This document shows, piece by piece, positions 30,964 to 40,450 of a stretch of 64,000 nucleotides of DNA (position 1 is its first letter; every line of letters begins with the position of its first letter). The translations under genes and the position numbers were made by a program. Origin of the DNA: Semisulcospira habei (taxonomy: Eukaryota > Mollusca > Gastropoda > Semisulcospiridae); contig BTPG01000004.1 in NCBI GenBank assembly GCA_036245525.1, positions 159,884,552 through 159,948,551 on the forward strand, written 5' to 3'. The notes below the pieces were generated by a model. That model searched no databases. It was not told the DNA's origin and was given only the letters and a program-made list of their open reading frames with translations.

Positions 30964-31674
30964 TTATTTAATTTCCAACACTACACTAAAATCATGCATA
31001 ACAACTGGTTTGTCATCTTGATTAGTTACAGATATACTCAGTGACTCAAAGAAACTAGAACCTAATTTCTTAAACTGTAAATTAGGAAATCTAACAACTA
31101 CACTTTCACAATACGGAGCAGTTCCAGCTGGCACACATCTCAACAAAGTAGAAGGCTTTCCATTGTGTACATTTTCAGTAGTGTTTAGTTCTTTCAAATA
31201 AACATTAAATACTGTGTGTACTGCCAAATAAACAGGGCGTTTTCCAGTTATTTTTAGTTTTTTTGTCTTCATTGTTATAATACCAAACATAGTTTCATCA
31301 ATATCATCTGATCTATACCAATCTTCGTCAATATAAAATCCAAGTAAATATGCAAATTTATCTGAGATCCTTAACCAATTTTGTGTCGGAAATTCTAATG
31401 TAACAAGTAGGTTAGCTGGATTTAAAGTTGCTTTAATTTTAAAATTACTTTGAAACCATTCAGCTATAGTACAAAAGTCATAATACCCAGGTGGTATAGC
31501 TTCAGTCTTACCATCAAGATTTACTTTATTATATATATCATCTTCTATATTAAACCATTTTACTGTATAGAACATTTCATGGATAGCTACAGCCTTGCAA
31601 CCATCACGATTATCAATCCCATTAGTTAACCGCACTGGTTTGCTTGTGTCAAGATTTGTTAAGGTAATAAACAT
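30964..31674 (-). CDS. Probable minor capsid (penton-like) protein
   Basis: Intact 236-codon frame with start context AGATAATAAAAATGTTTAT. It begins with MFITLTNLDTSKPVRLTNGI and ends in a beta-strand-rich portion (SSFFESLSISVTNQDDKPVV...). The central region has YLAVHTVFNVYLKEL followed by STLLRCVPAG. This layout (short start strand, conserved LLR box, closing S-I-V-D strand) is typical of the jelly-roll proteins encoded beside capsid genes in Polinton-like viruses and thought to form the pentons. I base the call on that pattern rather than on a catalytic signature. It is divergently transcribed from the gene at 31699 across a 24-bp gap. Confidence 0.55.
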   Translation of the reverse strand: MFITLTNLDTSKPVRLTNGIDNRDGCKAVAIHEMFYTVKWFNIEDDIYNKVNLDGKTEAIPPGYYDFCTIAEWFQSNFKIKATLNPANLLVTLEFPTQNWLRISDKFAYLLGFYIDEDWYRSDDIDETMFGIITMKTKKLKITGKRPVYLAVHTVFNVYLKELNTTENVHNGKPSTLLRCVPAGTAPYCESVVVRFPNLQFKKLGSSFFESLSISVTNQDDKPVVMHDFSVVLEIK

Positions 31675-32508
31675 TTTTATTATCTCATATAAAAAAGGAT
31701 GGAATTTAAATCACCAACCATCACCACTACAAACGCATTTCAATTTAATGTGGATGCCAAATATAATGTTGCACCTACTTATGAACAGAAAATAATTCAA
31801 CTAAATCAGCTTGACATAGCTGTAAGCGAACAAGACCTATTCCAAGTCAAAGTACCAAATCCGTTTGACCATTACCTAAACCCTCCAATAACAGACGACT
31901 CTACTGCAAGAAAGTGGTCTTCAAGTCCACTACAGATGTTTCAAAACCAACTTAACTTTGCTATTCTATGTTCAACTACAGGCTGTGGTGTTTCATTTAC
32001 AGACCACTTGAATCACTCAAACAAACTGATTAAGTCTGTCTACCGTTTCGATGTTTATTACCAGCTTAGACGTATTCTGTCAGAACTTCATACACCACTG
32101 CCCACTGAATCCAGTTTCAACAGGTATAACAACCCCATGGATATGAAAGCATTTGAACGCATCTGTAATGAGTTTAACATTAACCCTGGCACTAAGTATG
32201 ACTTTACACAAAAACTTGATGATCACAATGGTATGGGTACATTGTATTACGCTATGAGTCACAGACAATACCCTCAAGATTACTACCCTGGGTACACTTC
32301 ATTCTCATCAAAATCTGAAGTCTGGTTAGGATCAATAGAGCAGAAGCAGACTAATGCGTGGACCACATTTATTTTAGATAAATCCGACGGGTTTACTCAA
32401 GCAGGAGTTGAGCGCGTAAATGAGTCAATCAGAACATATGTCTGGTGTTTACTAGGAGCACAATCACTAACAAAATCAAACATTTTGAATGGAAGTGGTA
32501 AATTTGAA

Positions 32509-32891
32509 TTGATTGATTGATTGTACATTGCTTAACGTCCCGACAGCAACAAGGCTTTCTCAGGACGTGCCTGCACTGCTTGTGAAAAACAATAAACAGA
32601 ACATTGAATGTATGTCGCCAGCCGGTCAAATACATTAAATAAACCTAAAACATGGGGCCTAAATAAAGCTAAGACCATTTAGCAACACACATCCAATATC
32701 AAGAGCTACAGGCAGTGCAGACAGTAGGGAGAGTTTTAAAAAGGCAAATACAGGTGAATGGACAAAGGGTAGACAGAAACAAATGCCCCAGAATAGAGAG
32801 AAAAACCCACCCTGTGGGGCTGACCAGGGTGACCCTGGGAACTAAAAAATACCTAACCCCACCCAAGTCCCCCAGGGCAGACCCGGGTGGG
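32509..32891 (-). mobile_element. SINE-like repeat, copy B
   Basis: Between duplications containing GGTAAATTTGAA (32497-32508 and 32894-32905; up to 14 bp match). Sequence is nearly identical to copy A. It inserted into a Polinton gene and split it. Confidence 0.9.
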
Positions 32892-33209
32892 GTGGTAAAT
32901 TTGAAGCACAAAAACAGTTTCTTGCAAATCTTGAAGATTCAATTAATTCAACAGTTGATCTCCCATCTAGCATACAACGCTACCAAGACGTACTCAGATA
33001 TGCCAGATCAAAAGTTGACTTTGTAGTTGGCATTGGGTTATACATGTTACCATCTGACCTTCAACTCCAAATGGGTACAATAACAAATTATAATAATGAA
33101 ATCATTGTTGCAGGTGTTGGTCAAAAATTAGGACTCAATCAATCTGTAAACTTGGGGGCCACAACCACACATGTTCAGTCATTAAAATCATTACAGACGG
33201 TAACACCCC

Positions 33210-33252
33210 TGGCCCCGGCCCCGGCCCCGGCCCCGGCCCCAGCCCCCACACC
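33210..33252. repeat. Ala-Pro coding repeat
   Basis: GGCCCC repeats encode alternating Ala-Pro just before the membrane anchor of the protein at 31699-33370. A GC-rich tract like this is out of keeping with the AT-rich element and is likely to vary in length between copies. Confidence 0.8.
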
Positions 33253-33346
33253 GGCACTTATACAAGCGGTAACCCCTACACCAACCCCTGACACTCATGA
33301 GTCAGAGAGAACTGCATTGGTAATAGGCCTCACTGGATTAGGGGTA

Positions 33347-34594
33347 TTACTTCTTTATCTGTTTCATTAAATAACCCACCATCAACCCTCCTACTGTCAC
33401 CAAAAATACCCACACATGTTCTGCCATAAACCCTACTGCCTTCGCTGCAGTACTAATCAACCAACTGACAACAGTGCCAATTATGCCAGGCAAAGCGTCT
33501 ATTGCTTTCAGAGCCAATTTCTTAAGCAGGTCTGAAATGTGAGACAGTTGTTTCTTTACCCATGACTGTAAATCTTTTGGATCTGAGGGGGCCGGGGTTG
33601 GTGGGCCCGGGGTTGGTGGTGCACCCCCACTAACCCCAGCACCGGAGACAGCCAGCACTACAGTACTGATAATAAACCCAAGAGCAGTAATTAAACTAGC
33701 AATTGTGATACCCTGCTCTCTGAAAAGTGTTTTAAGTCTTTCAGCCAGAGTAGTGTCTTCGTGAAGTATTTTCTGAATAGTTTCTCTAATTCTGTTGACC
33801 TGTGATTTCAGTTTTTGTCTTCCAATACTAATTGTTTCTAACCGTCCTGATCTTTCTATCTGCAAATCATTTAATCTGTGTTGTATTCTTTCTTTCATTT
33901 CTGTGTCAAGATTCCCATTGTCTGCTGTAGCCAGTTTCTCTTTTTCACGTTCTATGTGTTTATCAAGCTCTCCCAGTTTGGCAAGATTATTAACCATCTC
34001 ACCTCTTATTGTCTGCAGTGATTTATCCAAACCCATAATCTCCCGCATTGACAAAGGTGGGTCATCTATTGTTTTCATAGCATCATTTAATTGACCTTCA
34101 GTAAATGAGGTTTCTTGTATCACTGTGTTTGCTATTTCTGGTAGGCTTGTTACAGGTGCCATTTCAATTTCTTGCCCTGTTGGCAACTTTGTTTGCGTGT
34201 CGTGAAGAACACTAGCCAGTCTTGGGGGAACAGGAGACCCACCAATACCAAGTTGACGCAAGGCACCAACACCACCTTCATTTTTTATTGTACTTAAAGC
34301 CCTAAACCTACTAGGGTCTTTTTTGTTAGTCAATAGTACTTTTCCTTTGTCAACAGTTTTTAAATATAAATGACCCTTGCCATCAAGTTCAAACTGATTA
34401 GGATCTACGTTGTCTGGGCGGCCACCAACATGATCATAAAATGAGTTCACTTTGGTTTCTAAAAGTTCGTGACGTAAACTGTAAATATTTCTTGTACCAG
34501 TCATATCTGCCATATCTGTCATATCTGTTGTATTACCAAAATCATACGTGTCATCCATTTCAAAATCTTCATGATTAAATCCTCCTGCTGCCAT
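33347..34594 (-). CDS. Polinton membrane protein with coiled coil (415 aa)
   Basis: Intact frame, start context TTAATAAAACAATGGCAGC. An acidic/Thr/Met N-terminus leads to YDHVGGRPDNVDPNQFELDG. A long helical coiled-coil region covers about residues 170-275 (GEMVNNLAKLGELDKHIERE). Then come one hydrophobic segment (ITIASLITALGFIISTVVLA, about 288-310), a Gly/Pro-rich hinge (PPTPGPPTPAPSDPK), an amphipathic stretch and a second hydrophobic end (VWVFLVTVGGLMVGYLM). I recognise this as a recurrent uncharacterised family in cnidarian and molluscan Polintons. The layout of coiled coil plus flanking hydrophobic segments would fit a membrane-remodelling or spike-like protein; that is inference. Confidence 0.75.
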   Translation of the reverse strand: MAAGGFNHEDFEMDDTYDFGNTTDMTDMADMTGTRNIYSLRHELLETKVNSFYDHVGGRPDNVDPNQFELDGKGHLYLKTVDKGKVLLTNKKDPSRFRALSTIKNEGGVGALRQLGIGGSPVPPRLASVLHDTQTKLPTGQEIEMAPVTSLPEIANTVIQETSFTEGQLNDAMKTIDDPPLSMREIMGLDKSLQTIRGEMVNNLAKLGELDKHIEREKEKLATADNGNLDTEMKERIQHRLNDLQIERSGRLETISIGRQKLKSQVNRIRETIQKILHEDTTLAERLKTLFREQGITIASLITALGFIISTVVLAVSGAGVSGGAPPTPGPPTPAPSDPKDLQSWVKKQLSHISDLLKKLALKAIDALPGIIGTVVSWLISTAAKAVGFMAEHVWVFLVTVGGLMVGYLMKQIKK

Positions 34595-34634
34595 TGTTTT
34601 ATTAATTTATTATTTTTTATTGTGTATAATAAAA

Positions 34635-35917
34635 ATGACACAGTCTTACGGATCAAAGTTAGACCCATACAGAAAACTACGTGAGCCTCTGGGTGTTAAG
34701 GCAGTTAGACAATCAATTGTTATCACAAACAATCCTAGTACCATAGACCAGAACCAAACACAGTCAAGTTTCCAAACCTAGGCCCCAGTGACGTTATTGT
34801 TTCTGGCACTGCACGCCTTGCATTTAATATTGAACTATCATCAGATGCAGATGTGAACAGAACACTAGTTGACAATCTTGGCAGAGCAATTGTTAGAACT
34901 ATTAAAGTAAAACTTGAAGGACAGGAAGTGTTTAGTCTTGACGACGCAGATGTGTTCTACTGTTACAAAGATCTTTGGCTCACAAGAGAAGAACGAGAAG
35001 ACCGTATTTATCAAGGCATACAGCCAGATAATGTTGGTAAACTTCGAATCAATGCCGGAGACAAAACAACTACTGGGGTACCAAAGGATGTTATTATAGC
35101 AGAAACATATGGAACCAGATTTTACATTCCACTTGAGTTTGAAATCCTCACAGCACATTTGCCTTATTATCAAGGAGCACTGAATGACCGTCTGAGCTTT
35201 GAACTAACTTTCAATGACTACTCCAAAGTCATTAAATCATCTGCCACAGATGCAACATATAAGATCTCTAACATTTCCTTGGAATATGAAATTGTTACAC
35301 ATACTGAACTAGCCAGACTCATTCAAAATCAGTATCAGTCAAGACTTCCAATTTATTATGACAGGGTGATTAGACATAGTTTAATTCCCAAAGACAAAAG
35401 CGACCCAATGTGGAACATAAACTTGAACACGCCTGCCAGGTCACTGAAAGGTATTCTTATGTTGTTTGTTGAACCGGTGAGTCCATACAAAAGAGATTCA
35501 GAAAAATTCTACAATCCTAAGATTACACATTTGTCCTGTACAATCGAAGGCCGCCCTAATCAAGTGTACGCTTCAGGAATGTTACCTTATCAACACTATG
35601 ACGAAACCACAAAGTATTTTGCGGGTGGAAGGATTAGAGATAAACCTGCAAACATTGCGTGCAAAGATCTACATCTGTATGACGTTAGGATTGGACAATA
35701 CCTTACAAACAAGTATGCACTTTGGTTAGATCTTCGTAGTACAGATGACGACTACCTTCATGGGTCAGGACGAACTGTCGAGAATGGTAGTGACGGAATA
35801 ACAATTCAGATACAAAAGAAGGTTGAAACTGCTGCAGCCATTAACATATATTTGTATCTAATTTATGATGCACAACTCAATATACAAGACAGTAGACTAA
35901 GTGGACACATATATTAA
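34635..35917 (+). pseudogene. Major capsid protein, double jelly-roll, frameshifted
   Basis: ATG at 34635 (context ATAATAAAAATGACACAG) opens 48 codons ending at TAG (34779-34781). The rest of the protein is in another frame, open from 34739 to 35917, so the reading frame is lost somewhere in 34739-34781. The long frame holds the hallmarks of the Polinton/adintovirus hexon-like protein. These are a FYCYKDLWLTREEREDRIYQ segment, TYGTRFYIPLEFEILTAHLP at the end of the first jelly roll, and the C-terminal INIYLYLIYDAQLNIQDSRL. The protein forms trimeric hexons of an icosahedral shell in related viruses. The single shift could be decay or an assembly error. The packaging ATPase follows 19 bp downstream. 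Confidence 0.88.
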
Positions 35918-35936
35918 AATTATATTGTGTATTAAA

Positions 35937-36548
35937 ATGAACCTGAGCTTAATGACACTCGACCCACACTGTGGATTGTTTTGTGGTGCCACAGGGTGTG
36001 GTAAAACTGAATTTGTACTTAACCTATTACAAACAAGATACATACACCACTTTGAAAACATTGTCATATTTTGTCCTACGATCAAACACAACAAAGCTTA
36101 TCACAACCGTTTATTCATTTGGACTGACAACAACATATATTTAGTTGACCCTGAGAAGAAACTGAATGACTACCTACAATATTTTTACAAGCAATTTGAA
36201 GGACAGCCAACATTGTTTATTGTTGATGACTGTTCTGCAGAAAAAGACATTGTCAAAAAGAGAAACACTCTATCAGAACTTGCTTTCAGTGGCAGACATG
36301 CAAATGTAAGTGTATGGATTCTCACTCAGAAATATAATGCTGTACTGAAAGATTTTCGAGAGCAGTTAAAGTTTATCTGTTTGTTTTACTGTAAGGATCG
36401 TGACAGCTTTGAAGACTGTCTCAGAGAAAATGATGTCATACCAAATAAGCATGAACGTGATGATGTAAAAAATAAACTGAAATCAACTAAGCATCTAAAG
36501 CTCATTTTAAAGACAGATCAGCCCACAGGGTATGGGTTAGTAAATTGA
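35937..36548 (+). CDS. Packaging ATPase (FtsK/HerA, A32-like)
   Basis: 203 codons from the ATG at 35937. The frame extends 12 codons upstream but without an ATG, and the chosen start has the ATTAAAATG context. Walker A is GATGCGKT at residues 17-24. Walker B is TLFIVDDC near residues 91-98. A sensor-like segment (VSVWILTQKY) and a C-terminal FICLFYCKDRDSFEDCL region follow. This family powers genome packaging into capsids of Polinton-like and large DNA viruses. It is intact, and its place between the capsid gene and polymerase is the usual Polinton order. Confidence 0.92.
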   Translation: MNLSLMTLDPHCGLFCGATGCGKTEFVLNLLQTRYIHHFENIVIFCPTIKHNKAYHNRLFIWTDNNIYLVDPEKKLNDYLQYFYKQFEGQPTLFIVDDCSAEKDIVKKRNTLSELAFSGRHANVSVWILTQKYNAVLKDFREQLKFICLFYCKDRDSFEDCLRENDVIPNKHERDDVKNKLKSTKHLKLILKTDQPTGYGLVN

Positions 36549-36584
36549 TGTAAATTAATTTATACATTTGTTTGTCCAATAAAA

Positions 36585-36929
36585 ATGACAGACGGACAAA
36601 TCATACAAGTGCTTGATCTCACACACCTTTTCAAAGATGTTATGCACTTTACTGACTTAATATCACCCAAACAGACTTACATAAGCCTTTCAGCACCATC
36701 AGAAATATATGTTACATACAGTGTGACTTTGGATTATGTCGATGAGCATCCAAATGTGGAGCACATGACAGTTGATTTAAAGACACCTACTTTTAAAGTT
36801 GATGATACCAACTATGGTTGGTTAGGGGAAATTTGTTATAGCATATTTAAACAACTACGCAAACTAAATGTTTATATTGACAGTGTTACAGTTAATAAAG
36901 TGGTATTACACAGGGTGAGCAAGCGGTAA
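36585..36929 (+). CDS. Small Polinton protein, unrecognised (114 aa)
   Basis: Intact frame with start context CAATAAAAATGACAGAC, nearly identical to the context of the polymerase gene start. Begins MTDGQIIQVLDLTHLFKDVM; acidic, mixed alpha/beta, no membrane segment or cysteine motif. It sits between the ATPase and polymerase with gaps of about 36 bp, so is probably expressed with them. Function unknown. Confidence 0.65.
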   Translation: MTDGQIIQVLDLTHLFKDVMHFTDLISPKQTYISLSAPSEIYVTYSVTLDYVDEHPNVEHMTVDLKTPTFKVDDTNYGWLGEICYSIFKQLRKLNVYIDSVTVNKVVLHRVSKR

Positions 36930-36964
36930 TATTTTTTATTTATTATTTTGTCGGACAAATAAAA

Positions 36965-39900
36965 ATGACGGACAATGCTCAAAGCCCTGGCCCATCTGGT
37001 TTAAGAAACGTGTTTCACACAACAAACTTACCTATATCCAATACTAATAATGTTTATGAATCAATAGAAAACTCTTTTTCTGTCATACAGCAAAATCTTA
37101 TCACAGGCAGTGTTAAGATTCAGATTGTTGCGAAAATCGAATTCACTAGGGTGGACGGTGAAGTGATTGTATCGTATATATCAACAAGACAACACACAGT
37201 TAACACAAGAAGAGAATTAGAGAACGTGTTTAGAGACAGACTATTACCAGACTTTCTCCAGGCGATTGACAGTGCAAAAATGAAGGGGTCTGGTTGGCAC
37301 GAAGGACATGTACATGAACTGCAATTAAAGCAGTCTAGGTATCATCCTATATTAGGTAAAGCATGGATACCACTGCCAACAGAGGTTGCAAACAAAAAGG
37401 CTGTAGTCAATATTCAGAACAATGACAACTATTGTTTCATGTGGTGTGTGCTTGCTAAACTACACTTTATAAAATCAAAACCTGAACGTGCATCTAACTA
37501 CACTAAATTTGTAAATGAACTCAACTTCAGTGGCATTGAGTTCCCTGTTAAAATAGAAGACATAGACTTGTTTGAAAAACTAAATCCTGGTATATCTGTA
37601 AATGTGTATGTGTGGGATAATGAGTCTGTTGACAAGTTACAACCAATTAGAGTATCACCAATTGCCCCAACCTATGGAAAGTCAGAAGATAGGCATGTTG
37701 ACATGTTACTAATAAGCTCTGGTGATAACTTCCACTACACAATTATCAGGAGTATGTCACGACTAATTCATAATCATGTATCAAAACATAATGGTAAACA
37801 GGAAGTGTGTAAGAGATGTTTACAAAGATTCTCCTCTATTGCAGTGGCACATAAACACATTCTACATTGTAGGTCAGCTGATGACATACAAACTGTACTT
37901 AAGTATCCAGAGCCTGGTAGTCAAGTGTATTTTAAAAACTATGGGAATCAACAAAAGCTGCCGTTTGTAGTGTATGCAGATTTTGAATCACTGGTTGTTC
38001 CGTATGAAGGTCATGTTCCAGAGTCATTACCAAAGACTATAAAGTTGAGTGACCAAGTGGTGTGTTCTTTTGGATACATTATTGTTAGGTCAGACGGTCT
38101 GCATTCAGAGCCTGTTATCTACAGGGGTGAAAATGCAGCATGTCTGTTTTTAACAGAAATGAGACATTTGTATAGTCAGGTAGTACAATATCTCACAACA
38201 TGTCAGATGCCTTTGGTGATGACAGAAGAAGACAAACTAAAATTTGATACAGCTGAGACGTGTTGGATTTGTGAACAGCCTTTAAGTGGTGATAAAGTTC
38301 GTGACCATGATCACATAACTGGGCGTTACAGGGGTGCTGCACATGGTGATTGTAACTTGAAATTAAAAATAGATCCCAAGACATACAAGTTACCAATCTT
38401 TTTTCACAATCTCAAAGGGTATGATTCACACATTATCATGCAGGCTGTGGATGAGTCGTACAAAAACATAAGTTGTATTGCCCAGACAACTGAGAAATAC
38501 TTAACTTTTAGGTTAGATAAATTAGCATTTTATGACTCCATGCAACATTTGTCTTTAGGATTGGCTAGTCTGGCAGAAGGACTGACTGAGTATCCAATAA
38601 CGAGTAAATATTTTGAGCCAGACTTGATTAAGAAAGGTGTGTATCCGTATGAGTACATTGATCACTGGGTTGTGTTTGAAGAAACAAGACTGCCACCAAA
38701 AGAGAAATTTTATTCTACACTAACTGGAAAAGGTATTTCTGACTCTGAATATCAACACGCACTTGATGCATGGGGGAAGTTAGGGTGTCAGACTATTGGT
38801 GACTACCACGATCAGTACTTAAAGGCAGATGTTTGTTTGCTAGCAGACGTATTTGAAAGTTACCGTGAAAAGGGTTTGTTGCACTACAGACTTGACCCAG
38901 CCTGTTACATCACTAGTCCTGGCATGACATGGGATGCATTTTTGAAATCCAGTAAGATATTTATAGACCTGTTGTCTGATCGTACGATGGGTGAAATGGT
39001 GGAACGCGGATTGAGGGGAGGGATTAGTATTGCAGCAAATAACTACGCCAGAGCCAACAATAAATATCTGGACGCCCATGGTGACCTTGGCCGGGGGTTT
39101 GACCCCTCAAACCCTGGGTCAAGGTCATTCATTACGTACCTTGACGCTAATAACCTTTACGGATTCGCGATGTGTGAGTTATTGCCCTTGAAAAACTTTT
39201 GTCTGTATGATTTGTCACAGTATGACATAACAGACATAACAAAATATATTATTAATCTTGACCGAAACGACGCGAAGGGTTGGATCTTTGAAGTAGACCT
39301 GGAGTACCCACACCATCTACATGATTACCACAATGATTATCCATTAGCAGTTGAGAAAATGAGTATGACAGGGAAAAAAGAAGACACTAAGCTTGTGCCA
39401 AATCTAAATGACAAATTCAATTACGTTTGTCACTACCGCTTGCTACAGTTTTACATCAGACACGGGTTAGTACTAAAGAAAGTTCACAGAGGAATTCAAT
39501 TTGATCAGAGTGCTTTCATGAAAGATTATATAATGAAGAACACAACCCTTCGTGCCAGAGACGGCAACACTGCATTTGACAAAGACTTCTTTAAGCTTAT
39601 GAACAATGCCTGTTTTGGCAAGACAATGGAAAATCCTCATCACCGCAAAGATGTGAGACTAGTCACAACTGAATCGGGTGCAATTAAACTTACAGGTAAG
39701 CCGCAGTACACAGGGTATAAAGAATTTCATTCATCATTGTATGCCGTGTCACTCAAAAAAAAGATTGTTAAACTGGACAAGCCAGTATTCATTGGTATGG
39801 CAATTCTGGAGTTGTCAAAACTGTTGATGCTTGAATTTTATTATGATTACTTCAAACCAAAATATCCTGAGTGTCGATTGTTATACACTGACACTGACTC

Positions 39901-40450
39901 TATGATAATAGACGTGCCTACTGAAGACTTTTACGAAGACATGAAAACAGAGTTACACATGTATGACACGTCTGACTACCCTAAAGATCACCCGCTGTTT
40001 AGCACACAAAACAAGAAAGTGCCTGGTAAGTTTAAGGATGAACTGAATGGTGTGCCTATAGTTGAGTATGTTGGACTGAGATCCAAAATGTATTCTATAC
40101 TGCACCAGAAAGGTAGTCAGTCAAAAGCCAAAGGAATAAAAAAAACAGCGATAAAAAATAAAGACATTCGTCATGAACATTACAAGCAAGTGTTAGATGG
40201 TGCATTAATGCCTGATTATCCAAACAAGTCACTGAGATCAAACAAACACAATCTTGAAATAATTCAAACACACAAAAAGTCACTTGCAGTTGGGGACACA
40301 AAACGAGTGTTTCATAGTAAAGAGAAAGCTTATGCACCAGGTCATTACAGACTCAAGTTATCTGAAGATATTTGTGATGAACTGGTTGATGAATTAATTG
40401 ACGACTTAGTTACTGAAATGAGTAACGGTGTCTGGGGGAATAATCTGTAA
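36965..40450 (+). CDS. Protein-primed DNA polymerase B
   Basis: Intact 1161-codon frame, start context AATAAAAATGACGGAC. Domains in order: an N-terminal region with NNDNYCFMWCVLAKL (about residues 153-167) and GDNFHYTIIRS (about 255-265), whose Cys and His are placed as in OTU/papain-like proteases. Next a C2H2-like CKRCLQRFSSIAVAHKHILH knuckle (about 280), Exo I YADFES (about 337), and a Cys/His endonuclease VII-like insert CWICEQPLSG...VRDHDHITG (about 433-460). Exo II FHNLKGYDSH and Exo III YLKADVCLLADVF follow. The polymerase has motif A TYLDANNLYG (Asp 727), motif B KLMNNACFGKTMEN (about 877) and motif C YTDTDSM (Asp 976 and 978). All catalytic residues are present. The enzyme replicates the element from a terminal protein primer. 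It overlaps the convergent integrase gene by 45 bp. Confidence 0.95.
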   Translation: MTDNAQSPGPSGLRNVFHTTNLPISNTNNVYESIENSFSVIQQNLITGSVKIQIVAKIEFTRVDGEVIVSYISTRQHTVNTRRELENVFRDRLLPDFLQAIDSAKMKGSGWHEGHVHELQLKQSRYHPILGKAWIPLPTEVANKKAVVNIQNNDNYCFMWCVLAKLHFIKSKPERASNYTKFVNELNFSGIEFPVKIEDIDLFEKLNPGISVNVYVWDNESVDKLQPIRVSPIAPTYGKSEDRHVDMLLISSGDNFHYTIIRSMSRLIHNHVSKHNGKQEVCKRCLQRFSSIAVAHKHILHCRSADDIQTVLKYPEPGSQVYFKNYGNQQKLPFVVYADFESLVVPYEGHVPESLPKTIKLSDQVVCSFGYIIVRSDGLHSEPVIYRGENAACLFLTEMRHLYSQVVQYLTTCQMPLVMTEEDKLKFDTAETCWICEQPLSGDKVRDHDHITGRYRGAAHGDCNLKLKIDPKTYKLPIFFHNLKGYDSHIIMQAVDESYKNISCIAQTTEKYLTFRLDKLAFYDSMQHLSLGLASLAEGLTEYPITSKYFEPDLIKKGVYPYEYIDHWVVFEETRLPPKEKFYSTLTGKGISDSEYQHALDAWGKLGCQTIGDYHDQYLKADVCLLADVFESYREKGLLHYRLDPACYITSPGMTWDAFLKSSKIFIDLLSDRTMGEMVERGLRGGISIAANNYARANNKYLDAHGDLGRGFDPSNPGSRSFITYLDANNLYGFAMCELLPLKNFCLYDLSQYDITDITKYIINLDRNDAKGWIFEVDLEYPHHLHDYHNDYPLAVEKMSMTGKKEDTKLVPNLNDKFNYVCHYRLLQFYIRHGLVLKKVHRGIQFDQSAFMKDYIMKNTTLRARDGNTAFDKDFFKLMNNACFGKTMENPHHRKDVRLVTTESGAIKLTGKPQYTGYKEFHSSLYAVSLKKKIVKLDKPVFIGMAILELSKLLMLEFYYDYFKPKYPECRLLYTDTDSMIIDVPTEDFYEDMKTELHMYDTSDYPKDHPLFSTQNKKVPGKFKDELNGVPIVEYVGLRSKMYSILHQKGSQSKAKGIKKTAIKNKDIRHEHYKQVLDGALMPDYPNKSLRSNKHNLEIIQTHKKSLAVGDTKRVFHSKEKAYAPGHYRLKLSEDICDELVDELIDDLVTEMSNGVWGNNL

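Larger units (their letters stand above)
31699..33370 (+). pseudogene. Polinton conserved protein with C-terminal anchor, split by SINE-like insertion
   Basis: ATG at 31699 opens 269 codons of Polinton sequence. The frame is then interrupted by a SINE-like unit (32509-32891), and coding resumes after the duplicated target and runs to a stop at 33370. The N-terminal part includes LNQLDIAVSEQDLFQVKVPN and YDFTQKLDDHNGMGTLYYAM. The C-terminal part has FVVGIGLYMLPSDLQ, then an Ala-Pro repeat (33210-33250) and one transmembrane helix (ALVIGLTGLGVLLLYLF). It belongs to an uncharacterised family I associate with invertebrate Polintons. A tethered or virion-surface role is possible but unproven. It overlaps the end of the minus-strand gene at 33347 by 24 bp. 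Confidence 0.75.
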
